The notes: generated by a model not told the origin, from the letters alone. Positions 1-5,698 are shown, counted from the first letter of the stretch. The stretch: 8,656 bases of DNA from Oscillospiraceae bacterium (GCA_017848155.1 JAGAKC010000306.1:1-8656), one strand, 5' to 3'. Made by a program: numbers and translations.

Positions 1-707
1 ATACGGTCGGGGCGGAGCTTTTTTATGTCAAAATGAAACGCATCGCTTTCCTTTATCAGACAGCGTACCACCAGCAGCGCCGAAAGGCACTGAGATATTA
101 CCGTTGCAAGCGCCACGCCTGCCACGTCCATTTTTAAGAAGATGACGAATATAAGATTCAGCACCACGTTTACTACACCCGCAAGCGTCAGGTAGTAGAG
201 AGGACGTTTTGTGTCGCCCTTTGCACGCAGCAGTGAGCTGCCGAAATTATACACCATCATTGCTATCATTCCGCCGAAATATATTCGCAGGTACACAGCG
301 GAAAGCTCCAGTACCTCGTCTGGAGTCTGCATGAGAAGCAGCATCTTATCTGCAAACAGCACGCCTATCACCGTAAGCAGTGCGCCGCTTGCAACGCTGA
401 GAAACAGCGAGGTGTGCACGGTCTTGCTCACACGGTCATTATCCCGTGCGCCGAGATATCTTGACGCTATAACATTTGCGCCTGTTGAAAGACCGAGAAA
501 CAGGTTGGTTATCAGATTTACAAGGGATGAGGTGGAGCCTACCGCAGCAAGGGAGTTATTGCTTGCATAGTTGCCCACGACGATTATATCCGCAGCATTG
601 AAAAGCAGCTGCAGTACGCTTGACAGCATCAGTGGCAGCGACATTTTGAGCAGCTTCGGCAGGATAGCGCCGCTGCACATATCTATATCGTATTTTTTTG
701 TCGCCAT
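1..707 (-). CDS. MATE-family efflux transporter, N-terminal half (runs off the left edge)
   Basis: About 235 residues are visible, roughly half of the usual 440-460 for the family; the C-terminal half lies beyond the window. The protein begins MATKKYDIDMCSGAILPKLL and then shows hydrophobic segments typical of MATE/DinF-type drug or cation antiporters: PLMLSSVLQLLFNAADIIVV, a GSTSSLVNLITNLFLGLSTG segment, the conserved ANVIASRYLGA region, and a later SSLLRAKGDTKRPLYYL loop. These inner-membrane proteins export cationic organic compounds using Na+ or H+ gradients; the substrate cannot be told here. The start at 707 (ATG) is supported by an AAGGGGA ribosome binding site just upstream and a strong promoter 40-70 bases upstream. 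It is divergent from the XRE gene. The family call is secure; the specific function is not. Confidence 0.9.
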   Translation of the reverse strand, partial: MATKKYDIDMCSGAILPKLLKMSLPLMLSSVLQLLFNAADIIVVGNYASNNSLAAVGSTSSLVNLITNLFLGLSTGANVIASRYLGARDNDRVSKTVHTSLFLSVASGALLTVIGVLFADKMLLLMQTPDEVLELSAVYLRIYFGGMIAMMVYNFGSSLLRAKGDTKRPLYYLTLAGVVNVVLNLIFVIFLKMDVAGVALATVISQCLSALLVVRCLIKESDAFHFDIKKLRPDR

Positions 708-747
708 ATGATATTCCCCTTTCTGTATGTCTTTTGTTCTGACTTTC

Positions 748-782
748 AGTATACGCTTATTGCGATATTATGTCAATGTCAA
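748..782 (-). promoter_or_regulatory. Sigma-70-type promoter of the MATE gene
   Basis: On the minus strand a perfect -35 TTGACA (776-771) is followed by a 17-base spacer and a -10 TATACT (753-748). Transcription should begin near 741, giving a leader of about 34 bases to the ATG at 707. A second TTGACA (782-777) abuts the -35 box directly upstream, so the hexamer is tandemly repeated. The near-consensus match suggests a strong, possibly repressor-controlled promoter; no operator was identified. Confidence 0.8.
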
Positions 783-844
783 AAAGTCACAAACTGTCAT
801 TTTGAGCAGGGTGTTTTTTTGAACGTCTGTGGTGGAGCATATAA

Positions 845-890
845 AATGAAAGACCGCATTTCCATTAAGGAGATGCGGTTTCATTTTTTT
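845..890 (+). terminator. Terminator-like hairpin with no obvious gene to terminate
   Basis: Arms AATGAAA (845-851) and TTTCATT (879-885), CCGCAT (854-859) and ATGCGG (873-878), and CC/GG close on an ATTAA loop, with two small internal loops. A run of seven T follows at 884-890, so it reads as a plus-strand intrinsic terminator. The gene to the left is on the minus strand and starts at 707, and its promoter lies left of the hairpin, so the hairpin is neither its terminator nor part of its leader. It could end an unrecognised short RNA or be a relic of a rearrangement. Confidence 0.5.
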
Positions 891-948
891 CCCTTTCTGC
901 CCACCTGCTGATGTCCTTTTTGCAGCTGATGGGTGCATAATATAATCA

Positions 949-983
949 GTAAATGTGCCAAGATGATCCATATCATCATTTAC
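949..983. repeat. Imperfect dyad in the MATE/XRE intergenic gap
   Basis: GTAAATG (949-955) pairs with CATTTAC (977-983), enclosing an inner stem ATGAT (963-967)/ATCAT (972-976) with a 4-base loop and a 7-base bulge on one side. There is no T-run, so it is not a terminator. It could be a protein-binding site or a chance structure in AT-rich DNA. Apart from this dyad, the two promoters and the 845-890 hairpin, the 708-1131 gap shows no convincing gene. Confidence 0.3.
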
Positions 984-1044
984 CATGTTCTGCGTAGCGA
1001 AATCGTCAACGTGGGTGTGAGGTTGTTGTTATTTTATCTTTTTT

Positions 1045-1074
1045 TCGACATTATCGTCAGCGAATATGTATAAT
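1045..1074 (+). promoter_or_regulatory. Promoter of the small XRE regulator
   Basis: TCGACA (1045-1050, five of six to consensus) is separated by 18 bases from a perfect TATAAT (1069-1074). The start of transcription would be near 1081. This rules out translation from an upstream in-frame ATG at 1066, which lies inside the -10 region, and favours the ATG at 1132. The box spacer contains ATCGTCAGCG (1053-1062), a near copy of ATCGTCAACG at 1002-1011, a possible operator pair. Confidence 0.7.
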
Positions 1075-1131
1075 ATAGTTGATTATGGAATTGGATTCGG
1101 AGATCATGAATTACAAGGAGTGGTGAAAGTT

Positions 1132-1479
1132 ATGACAACAGGTGAACGTATTGCTTTGCGCAGAGAGGAGCTCGGACTTCGACAGTATCAGGTCGCAGAG
1201 CGTATCGGAGTAACTAAGACCACCATGAGTAAATATGAAAACAATATCAATGTTCCGAACAGTGATATTCTTGCGAAGCTTGCGGAGGTATTACAGACAT
1301 CAGCGGATTATCTGTGCGGTATCACCGATGAGCCTGCGCCCCATGGCGACGGATGGGTCAGAGTGGGGAACAGTGATAAGTGGGTGATAGATATGCTGTC
1401 AGACCTTAATCATGATAATAAGGTACGGCTTTCGGAGCGTGCAAAGATAATGCTTGAAGAGCAGGATGCATCAAAATAA
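1132..1479 (+). CDS. Small XRE-family (Cro/CI-like HTH) transcriptional regulator
   Basis: 115 residues from MTTGERIALRREELGLRQYQ. Residues about 4-62 form a classic HTH_3 domain: R-x-E-L-G-L-R-Q-Y-Q-V-A-E-R-I-G-V, recognition helix around TKTTMSKYENN (28-38), then VPNSDILAKLAEVLQTSADYLCG, the usual end of the domain. The short C-terminal tail (about 70-115) is hydrophilic and helical, ending in a KVRLSERAKIMLEE segment, and has no recognisable ligand domain. The ATG at 1132 has AAGGAG at 1115-1120, a slightly long spacing; earlier in-frame starts lie in the promoter or too close to the site. It has its own promoter and is convergent with the neighbouring HTH gene, sharing a terminator. It presumably binds DNA as a dimer and may repress its own promoter; its targets are unknown. 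Confidence 0.88.
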   Translation: MTTGERIALRREELGLRQYQVAERIGVTKTTMSKYENNINVPNSDILAKLAEVLQTSADYLCGITDEPAPHGDGWVRVGNSDKWVIDMLSDLNHDNKVRLSERAKIMLEEQDASK

Positions 1480-1529
1480 GTACATGATCTTTCGTTTCGT
1501 GGCATAGCTGTTAATTATGATATTTGTAT

Positions 1530-1558
1530 ATAAAAGTCTACTTTTGGTAGACTTTTAT
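1530..1558. terminator. Bidirectional terminator between convergent genes
   Basis: A perfect 12-bp stem ATAAAAGTCTAC (1530-1541)/GTAGACTTTTAT (1547-1558) with a 5-base loop. The TTTT inside the 3' arm and further T's beyond serve the plus-strand XRE gene; on the minus strand the same symmetry serves the HTH gene, whose TAA stop (1557-1555) lies inside the stem. The core GTCTAC-N5-GTAGAC-TTTTAT recurs in diverged form at the end of the paralogous HTH gene (2100-2122). Confidence 0.75.
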
Positions 1559-1992
1559 GCTTTTGTAAGCAGACGCTCTCCGTTTTCAAGCAACAGTGCG
1601 TCGCAATCGATAAGGTTCAGGCCGTGCTGGAAGCTGTAGATTATCACGCTGTCACGCGGTATTCTCGGATAAAGCTGTGCCGCACCGTGATGACGCAGGA
1701 AATCCTGTATCTCATCAAAGCTCATCTCGAAGCCGAAGCCAAGCTGGATAAGCACATCCCGTGAGGGGTTCTGTCTTTTGCCATCGAACAGAGAATAGAA
1801 ATATGCTTTCTTTAATCCTGATCGTCGCATTACATCCGGCAGCTTTGCTTTTCGCCGCACGACAAGCTCGTTCAGATACTGTGCAAGGCTTTCGGTTATC
1901 TGTTCGGATCTTATCTCTTTCTGGCCATCGGCAAATGTCGGAGTATTCCTGAGAATATCCAGCAGCTCGCCCGAGGTCTTTTTTTTCTCCAT
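1555..1992 (-). CDS. HTH-like small protein 1, paralog of the gene at 2119-2556, putative partner of the neighbouring kinases
   Basis: 145 residues with no membrane segment, so cytoplasmic. A variable N-terminus (MEKKKTSGELLDILRNTPTF) leads to an XRE-like helical region, about residues 38-100: LNELV..R, then RRSGLKKAYFYSLFDGKRQN as the likely helix-turn-helix, PSRDVLIQLGFGFEMSFDE, and a helix ending HHGAAQ. A second conserved block LYPRIPRD (107-114) followed by VIIYSFQHGLNLIDCDALLL completes it. From memory, such proteins with an 'LY-R-PRD-IIY' tail occur beside Ser/Thr kinases in gut Clostridia and are usually annotated as XRE regulators. It aligns gap-free with its neighbour at about 63% identity (hand count). 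The ATG at 1992 has AAGGGG 8 bases upstream. No clear promoter of its own was found, so it may depend on read-through from the upstream paralog. DNA binding is inferred, not shown. Confidence 0.8.
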   Translation of the reverse strand: MEKKKTSGELLDILRNTPTFADGQKEIRSEQITESLAQYLNELVVRRKAKLPDVMRRSGLKKAYFYSLFDGKRQNPSRDVLIQLGFGFEMSFDEIQDFLRHHGAAQLYPRIPRDSVIIYSFQHGLNLIDCDALLLENGERLLTKA

Positions 1993-2040
1993 GTGTTATA
2001 CCCCTTGTAAGTTGATTTCGGAACTGTAGACCAAGGTAAA

Positions 2041-2078
2041 ATAATAAGACCGTAGAAAACTTCTACGGTCTTATTTTA
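2041..2078 (-). terminator. Terminator or attenuator between the two HTH-like paralogs
   Basis: Perfect 15-bp stem AATAAGACCGTAGAA (2043-2057)/TTCTACGGTCTTATT (2061-2075) with a 3-base loop. Reading on the minus strand, the hairpin is followed by ATTTTA, so it is T-rich enough to end transcripts of the 2119-2556 gene before they enter the 1555-1992 gene. As the second gene shows no good promoter of its own, partial read-through here could set the ratio of the two products. Confidence 0.65.
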
Positions 2079-2099
2079 ACACATTAATAATCTGTTACG

Positions 2100-2122
2100 G
2101 TCTGCTGAAAGCAGACTTTTAT
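2100..2122 (-). repeat. Hairpin at the stop codon of HTH-like protein 2, related to that of protein 1
   Basis: GTCTGC (2100-2105), 5-base loop, GCAGAC (2111-2116), then TTTTAT running into the stop codon (2121-2119). It has the same layout as the 1530-1558 hairpin (GTCTAC-N5-GTAGAC-TTTTAT), with a compensating G-C for A-T change in the stem. On the minus strand it lacks the T-run after the stem, so here it is probably no longer a full terminator. Confidence 0.5.
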
Positions 2123-2556
2123 ATTCTGGACAAAAGAGCTTCTTCGTTATCAGCAAGCAGGATATCACATTCTACTACGGTCATTCTTCTGTGCAGCGCA
2201 TATATTATCACTCCGTCACGGGGTATCCTCGGGTACAGCTGTGCTGCGCCATGTCTTTTCAGAAATTCCTGCATCTCGTCAAGAGTCATCTCAAACCCGA
2301 ATCCGAGCTGAATAAGCACATCACGTGAGGGATTGTCCCTGCTTCCGTCAAACAGCGAATAGAAATATGCTTTTTTCAGTCCCGATCTCTTCATGATGTC
2401 TGCAAGCACCGCTCCACGCTGTGCCACAAGCTCATTCAGATGCTGAGAAAGAGTACCGTTAAGCTGTTCGTTGCCTATTTCTTTCTGCGTTTCGGAAAAG
2501 GATGATCCTTTTTTAATAATATCCAGCAGATCGCCTGTTGTTTTTTTCTTTTCCAT
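2119..2556 (-). CDS. HTH-like small protein 2, paralog of the gene at 1555-1992, divergent from the kinase operon
   Basis: 145 residues, same length and architecture as protein 1. The best conserved parts are KRSGLKKAYFYSLFDGSRDN (HTH-like core, residues about 56-75), PSRDVLIQLGFGFEM, and RHGAAQLYPRIPRD (101-114); the N-terminal 40 residues and the last 25 (ALHRRMTVVECDILL...) vary most. This suggests a fixed binding fold with diverged partner-contact ends. The ATG at 2556 is preceded by AGAGGG five bases upstream. Transcription likely starts from a promoter overlapping that of the divergent kinase operon. Being head-to-head with the kinases, it is the better candidate for the regulator or substrate of that operon. 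No catalytic residues are recognised; an alternative view is a non-DNA-binding adaptor. Confidence 0.8.
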   Translation of the reverse strand: MEKKKTTGDLLDIIKKGSSFSETQKEIGNEQLNGTLSQHLNELVAQRGAVLADIMKRSGLKKAYFYSLFDGSRDNPSRDVLIQLGFGFEMTLDEMQEFLKRHGAAQLYPRIPRDGVIIYALHRRMTVVECDILLADNEEALLSRI

Positions 2557-2580
2557 ATAGTCCCTCTGGCATTGTATAAA

Positions 2581-2629
2581 TTGACATTTTCCGCTTTTTA
2601 TGTTACCATATTGACATAAGAGTTGTCAA
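2581..2629. promoter_or_regulatory. Overlapping divergent promoters with TTGACA/TGTCAA dyad
   Basis: Plus strand, for the kinases: TTGACA (2581-2586), 17-base spacer, TACCAT (2604-2609) preceded by TGT, an extended -10. Minus strand, for HTH-like protein 2: TTGACA (2629-2624), 18-base spacer, TAACAT (2605-2600). The two -10 boxes overlap by two bases, so the promoters should compete. A dyad TTGACA-N7-TGTCAA (2611-2629) spans the predicted kinase transcription start and includes the minus -35 box, a natural operator position for repressing both directions. Confidence 0.6.
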
Positions 2630-2639
2630 GGGGGTGCAT

Positions 2640-4235
2640 GTGTTGTCGCAGGATTACAGGATACTTCGGGCTATGGATGACAAGGACAGAGTGTACCTTG
2701 CTGTCGGAGATGACGGCAGCAGATGTGTGCTTAAAAGGCTTTCGGCAGACAGTATTTCGATGTACGAGCGTATATCGGAGCTTGACGCTCATGAGCATCT
2801 GGAAACCGTGCGTGAGCTTATCGGGTATGAGGGCAGTACAGTTGCGGTATGCGAATACATCGATGGAAGCACGCTGAGTGAGCTGATAAATGGCGGCAGG
2901 TCATTTCCGCTTGCGGATATAAAAAAGATGATGTGTGAGCTGTGCAGTGCAGTGGAGCATCTGCATAAAAACAACATAATACACCGTGACATAAACCCCG
3001 GCAATATCATCATCGACAGCGATCTTAAGCTAAAGCTTGCCGACTACAGCATAGCACGTCTTTTCAGCGGCGGCAGAGATCATGACACCACCATATTCGG
3101 TACGGAAGGCTACTCTGCACCTGAACAATATGGCTTTATGGAAACTCGTTATACGGCAGATATCTATTCGCTGGGTATAGTGCTGAGGACTTTGCTGAAC
3201 TGCTGTTCAGACGGCAGTGTTTCACAGGAGGTACGGCTGCGCAGGATAGCGGCAAAATGCTCCGCATTCGATCCTGATAAACGTTATTCATGTGTTGCTG
3301 ATGTACGCCGTGCAATCGAGCGTGTAGGCAGCTGCATTCCTGTATTTATTACCATTGCAGGAGTGGGCTGCGCTGCACTTTTTACTGCTGGGGTCATTTT
3401 GCTCTCGCAGGGACAGAAAAACGGCGGTCAGGCGGATACTGCGTCAGAAACACAGGAGGCTGCGGCTGCTATAACGACTACAATGACTACAACGGCTGAT
3501 ACTACTGAAGCTGCTGAAGCTACTACAGCTGCTTCAACTGCTGCTACAACTACATCAAAAGTGACAACAACGACCAAGGTCACTTCCGCAGCTACTACCA
3601 CGGCTGAAACTTATCCCGTTACAACAGCCACGACCGAAACGTCTGCAACGACTGCAACAGGTGTTACTTCGACCACCGCAGATGTATCCGGAGATGTCCT
3701 GCCGTGGGAGCAGGAATGGCTCGATATTTTTACGATAGTCGGCTCGGATATGGTCAATCCTGATAAAATTACTTATACGAAGCATCAGAATGACGAGGGC
3801 ATATATTATGACAGCTGTGACTATGTTTTTTATGACGATCCTGCAGTACACGGTGAATGGGAATACTGCTGTAACATGCTGCTTGGAAACAATATGATCC
3901 CTGCAACGGCTGAGGGTATCCTGAATGCCCGTGACAGTGGTGGTGCTGTGTATAAAGCGATCTCCATACACGAAGACGGTACGGCTTATATATATTACAA
4001 TAGTCCTGACGATGCAGAAAACGCAGGAGAGCCAAGTCAGGCATTATGGACCAACGGGTATCTTATTGACGATATATATCTTATGAATGATACTCGTCCG
4101 TTGATGGTCGTGCAGCGGATGTTTGCCGCAGTGTACGATGGAATGGATTTTCTGTTCCTGGAGTTCAAAACGGGCGATTATATTTTCAAGGATCAAGTGA
4201 ACAGTTATTTCATTTTTACCCGAAAACAGCAGTAA
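2640..4235 (+). CDS. Transmembrane Ser/Thr protein kinase 1 with Thr-rich linker and extracellular C-terminal domain
   Basis: 531 residues. GTG at 2640 fits AAGGGG (2628-2633) at about 6 bases; TTG 2643 is an alternative, while GTG 2634 overlaps the site. Kinase domain about 4-228: no glycine-rich loop, CVLKRL with the ATP-binding Lys at 32, HRDINPGN at 115-122 (catalytic Asp 117, Asn where the usual HRDxK Lys sits), DYS in place of DFG at 135-137, GTEGYSAPEQYG activation segment, and DIYSLG. One membrane span about 232-256. A linker about 278-348, roughly half Thr, follows outside the cell. The extracellular domain (about 385-529) has YYDSCDYVFYDD, VHGEW, HEDGT, LWTNGYLID and FLFLEFKTGDYIF, resembling a lipocalin-like tail I recall from BlaR1-type proteins. 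It is the first gene of an operon with kinase 2. Kinase fold is secure; activity level and target are not. Confidence 0.9.
   Translation: MLSQDYRILRAMDDKDRVYLAVGDDGSRCVLKRLSADSISMYERISELDAHEHLETVRELIGYEGSTVAVCEYIDGSTLSELINGGRSFPLADIKKMMCELCSAVEHLHKNNIIHRDINPGNIIIDSDLKLKLADYSIARLFSGGRDHDTTIFGTEGYSAPEQYGFMETRYTADIYSLGIVLRTLLNCCSDGSVSQEVRLRRIAAKCSAFDPDKRYSCVADVRRAIERVGSCIPVFITIAGVGCAALFTAGVILLSQGQKNGGQADTASETQEAAAAITTTMTTTADTTEAAEATTAASTAATTTSKVTTTTKVTSAATTTAETYPVTTATTETSATTATGVTSTTADVSGDVLPWEQEWLDIFTIVGSDMVNPDKITYTKHQNDEGIYYDSCDYVFYDDPAVHGEWEYCCNMLLGNNMIPATAEGILNARDSGGAVYKAISIHEDGTAYIYYNSPDDAENAGEPSQALWTNGYLIDDIYLMNDTRPLMVVQRMFAAVYDGMDFLFLEFKTGDYIFKDQVNSYFIFTRKQQ
3474..3680 (+). repeat. Low-complexity Thr/Ala codon tract encoding the extracellular linker of kinase 1
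   Basis: About 69 codons are mostly ACN (Thr) and GCN (Ala), with triplet runs such as ACTACAACT and ACAACAACG. The peptide reads in runs like TTTMTTTADTT and TTTSKVTTTTKVT. It is in frame, without stops, and lies just after the membrane span, so it is a spacer through the cell wall rather than a decayed region. Such tracts can change length by replication slippage. The matching linker in kinase 2 is Glu/Ser/Ala-rich instead. Confidence 0.75.
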
Positions 4236-4240
4236 GGTTG

Positions 4241-5599
4241 GTGTTGCGTGTGAGCTATGAGTACATATCGCTTCTCAAGACATCCGAAAAGGGCGATATC
4301 CGCCTTGTGAGGGATGACAGCGGCAGACTTTTCGTTCAGCGGTACAGAAATATCGACAGAGGTCTTGCTGAAAAGCTGATGGGGATGAGGTGTCCATACA
4401 TAGCACGGGTCATTTCTGTGGGCGAGGATGAGGATGGCGCTTACACCATAGAGGAATATGTGGAGGGCACACCTGCGTCAGAGATGGACTTTACCCGTGA
4501 ACAGGCGGTCAACATCCTATCTGAGCTTTGTGCTGCAATAAAGGCGCTTCACAGGGCAGGAATAGTACACCGTGATCTGAAGCCGTCCAATATAATAGTG
4601 GATAAGCAGGGACATGCACATCTTATCGACTTTGATGTTGCAAGGATAATGAAGGCGTATCAGAAGCATGATACGGGATATCTGGGCACGACAGGCTATG
4701 CGCCGCCCGAGCAGTATGGATTTATGCAGACCGACTGCCGTTCCGATATCTACGCATTTGGCAGGACTATGGAGGAGCTTCTGGGCGTTGACGCTGAAAA
4801 GCGACCGTTCGTCCGCATTATCCGAAGATGCACTGCTTTTGATCCCGAAAAAAGGTACAGCGATATCGTTATGGTGGAGATAGCATTAAAACATAGCAGG
4901 ATATCGGCTCTTGCGATCGCCGCCGTTTCAGGCGTGACGCTCCTTGCGGCTGCTGCGGTGATACTTGTGCTTTGTATGAACGGGCACAGGGATGGAGATA
5001 CAGCGTCGTCGGCTAGACCTTCTGCTCCTGTTTCTGCGGAGCAAGGTGTGATCGTCACGGCTGAGGATATCCTTACCACTGAGGAGAGTACAGCTTCAGC
5101 GGAGAGCATGGTCCCTGCTGAGGATGTGACGGCTTCGGTTGAGGAAGTAACATCACAGGATGAAGCTGATACCTTATCGTCTGACACTATGTCTTTTGAA
5201 ACAGTGCAGGATGAAAACGGCAGATATTATGATAGATATAAATACGTTTTTTACGACGATGCAGCGCTTCATGGCAGCTGGTGCTTTTTCGGCACGTCCA
5301 GGGACGGAAAGAATGCTGCAGGCACATATGTTGCTGAGATGAAGGACTGGAATGCAAAATACATTACCGTTCACGGCGACGGGACTATGACGATGCTGGA
5401 TCAGAGCTTAAGAGAGCTTGCGCCTATGCGGTGGACTAACGGCTATTATATTGATGAGAGGACAGATATCCACAAGGTGCAGGAGATGTACCTCGTTATA
5501 GAGGAGTCCGGCCGTGAGCTGCTGTTTCTGGAAATAAAACCTATGGGAAATGGGGATGATAAGGTGCCCCATATGTATGTTGTGTTTGAAAGGGTATAG
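4241..5599 (+). CDS. Transmembrane Ser/Thr protein kinase-like protein 2, paralog of kinase 1
   Basis: About 452 residues. The start is ambiguous: AAGG at 4234-4237 could serve GTG 4241, TTG 4244 or GTG 4250. It follows kinase 1's stop by only a few bases, so is co-transcribed. Kinase domain about 5-218: glycine loop largely missing, LFVQRY where VAIK is expected (Gln 33 for Lys), intact HRDLKPSN (110-117, catalytic Asp 112), DFD for DFG (130-132), GTTGYAPPEQYG, and DIYAFG. Membrane span about 222-246. Linker about 250-320 is rich in Ser, Thr, Ala and Glu with repeated AED/EES motifs. The extracellular domain (about 324-452) matches kinase 1: RYYDRYKYVFYDD, LHGSW, VHGDGT, RWTNGYYID, ELLFLEIK, and a final YVVFERV. 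Loss of the VAIK Lys argues for a pseudokinase or an atypical ATP-binding mode. The protein is shorter than its sister, mostly in the linker and outer domain. Confidence 0.87.
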   Translation: MLRVSYEYISLLKTSEKGDIRLVRDDSGRLFVQRYRNIDRGLAEKLMGMRCPYIARVISVGEDEDGAYTIEEYVEGTPASEMDFTREQAVNILSELCAAIKALHRAGIVHRDLKPSNIIVDKQGHAHLIDFDVARIMKAYQKHDTGYLGTTGYAPPEQYGFMQTDCRSDIYAFGRTMEELLGVDAEKRPFVRIIRRCTAFDPEKRYSDIVMVEIALKHSRISALAIAAVSGVTLLAAAAVILVLCMNGHRDGDTASSARPSAPVSAEQGVIVTAEDILTTEESTASAESMVPAEDVTASVEEVTSQDEADTLSSDTMSFETVQDENGRYYDRYKYVFYDDAALHGSWCFFGTSRDGKNAAGTYVAEMKDWNAKYITVHGDGTMTMLDQSLRELAPMRWTNGYYIDERTDIHKVQEMYLVIEESGRELLFLEIKPMGNGDDKVPHMYVVFERV

Positions 5600-5670
5600 T
5601 CAGCTGTTATTGTTTTTATTTTTGAAAAAGTAAAAAAAGCTGTTGGAATTCGAAAAAATGATCGCTTGTG

Positions 5671-5698
5671 TTGATTTTTTCTGAATTTGTGCTATAAT
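5671..5698 (+). promoter_or_regulatory. Promoter of the LytTR response regulator
   Basis: TTGATT (5671-5676), 16-base spacer, perfect TATAAT (5693-5698) preceded by TGC, giving an extended -10. Transcription would begin near 5705, with a leader of about 32 bases. The region between the kinase 2 stop (5599) and this promoter has AT-rich sequence and an AGCTGTT direct repeat (5602-5608, 5638-5644) but no GC-stemmed terminator, so some read-through from the kinase operon is possible. Confidence 0.75.

Noticed and set aside
211..570. 119-codon plus-strand open frame inside the MATE gene
   Set aside because: Antisense to a well-supported MATE transporter sequence with conserved membrane segments; no family resemblance of its own.
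708..911. 67-codon plus-strand open frame in the same gap
   Set aside because: Starts within the MATE start codon region, crosses the MATE promoter and the 845-890 hairpin, and encodes a composition-biased peptide rich in Phe and Cys.
768..986. 72-codon minus-strand open frame in the MATE/XRE gap
   Set aside because: It covers the MATE promoter's -35 region and both hairpins, has no convincing ribosome binding site and no recognisable motif.
1066..1131. N-terminal extension of the XRE protein from an upstream in-frame ATG
   Set aside because: The ATG at 1066 overlaps the TATAAT box (1069-1074), so it should not be in the transcript; family proteins begin right at the HTH domain, as with the ATG at 1132.
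3474..3680. Possible microsatellite or CRISPR-like repeat array
   Set aside because: No regular repeat-spacer unit; it is an in-frame Thr/Ala codon tract within an intact kinase gene.
3555..3971. 138-codon minus-strand open frame inside kinase 1
   Set aside because: It lies opposite the Thr-rich linker and ectodomain of a clear kinase gene; its Cys/Arg/Gly-rich end is simply the complement of the repeated Thr/Ala codons.
4750..5187. 145-codon minus-strand open frame inside kinase 2
   Set aside because: Antisense to the kinase membrane span and linker; its Ser/Ala/Val-rich composition mirrors the low-complexity plus-strand tract. The equal length to the HTH-like proteins is coincidence, as the sequences do not match.
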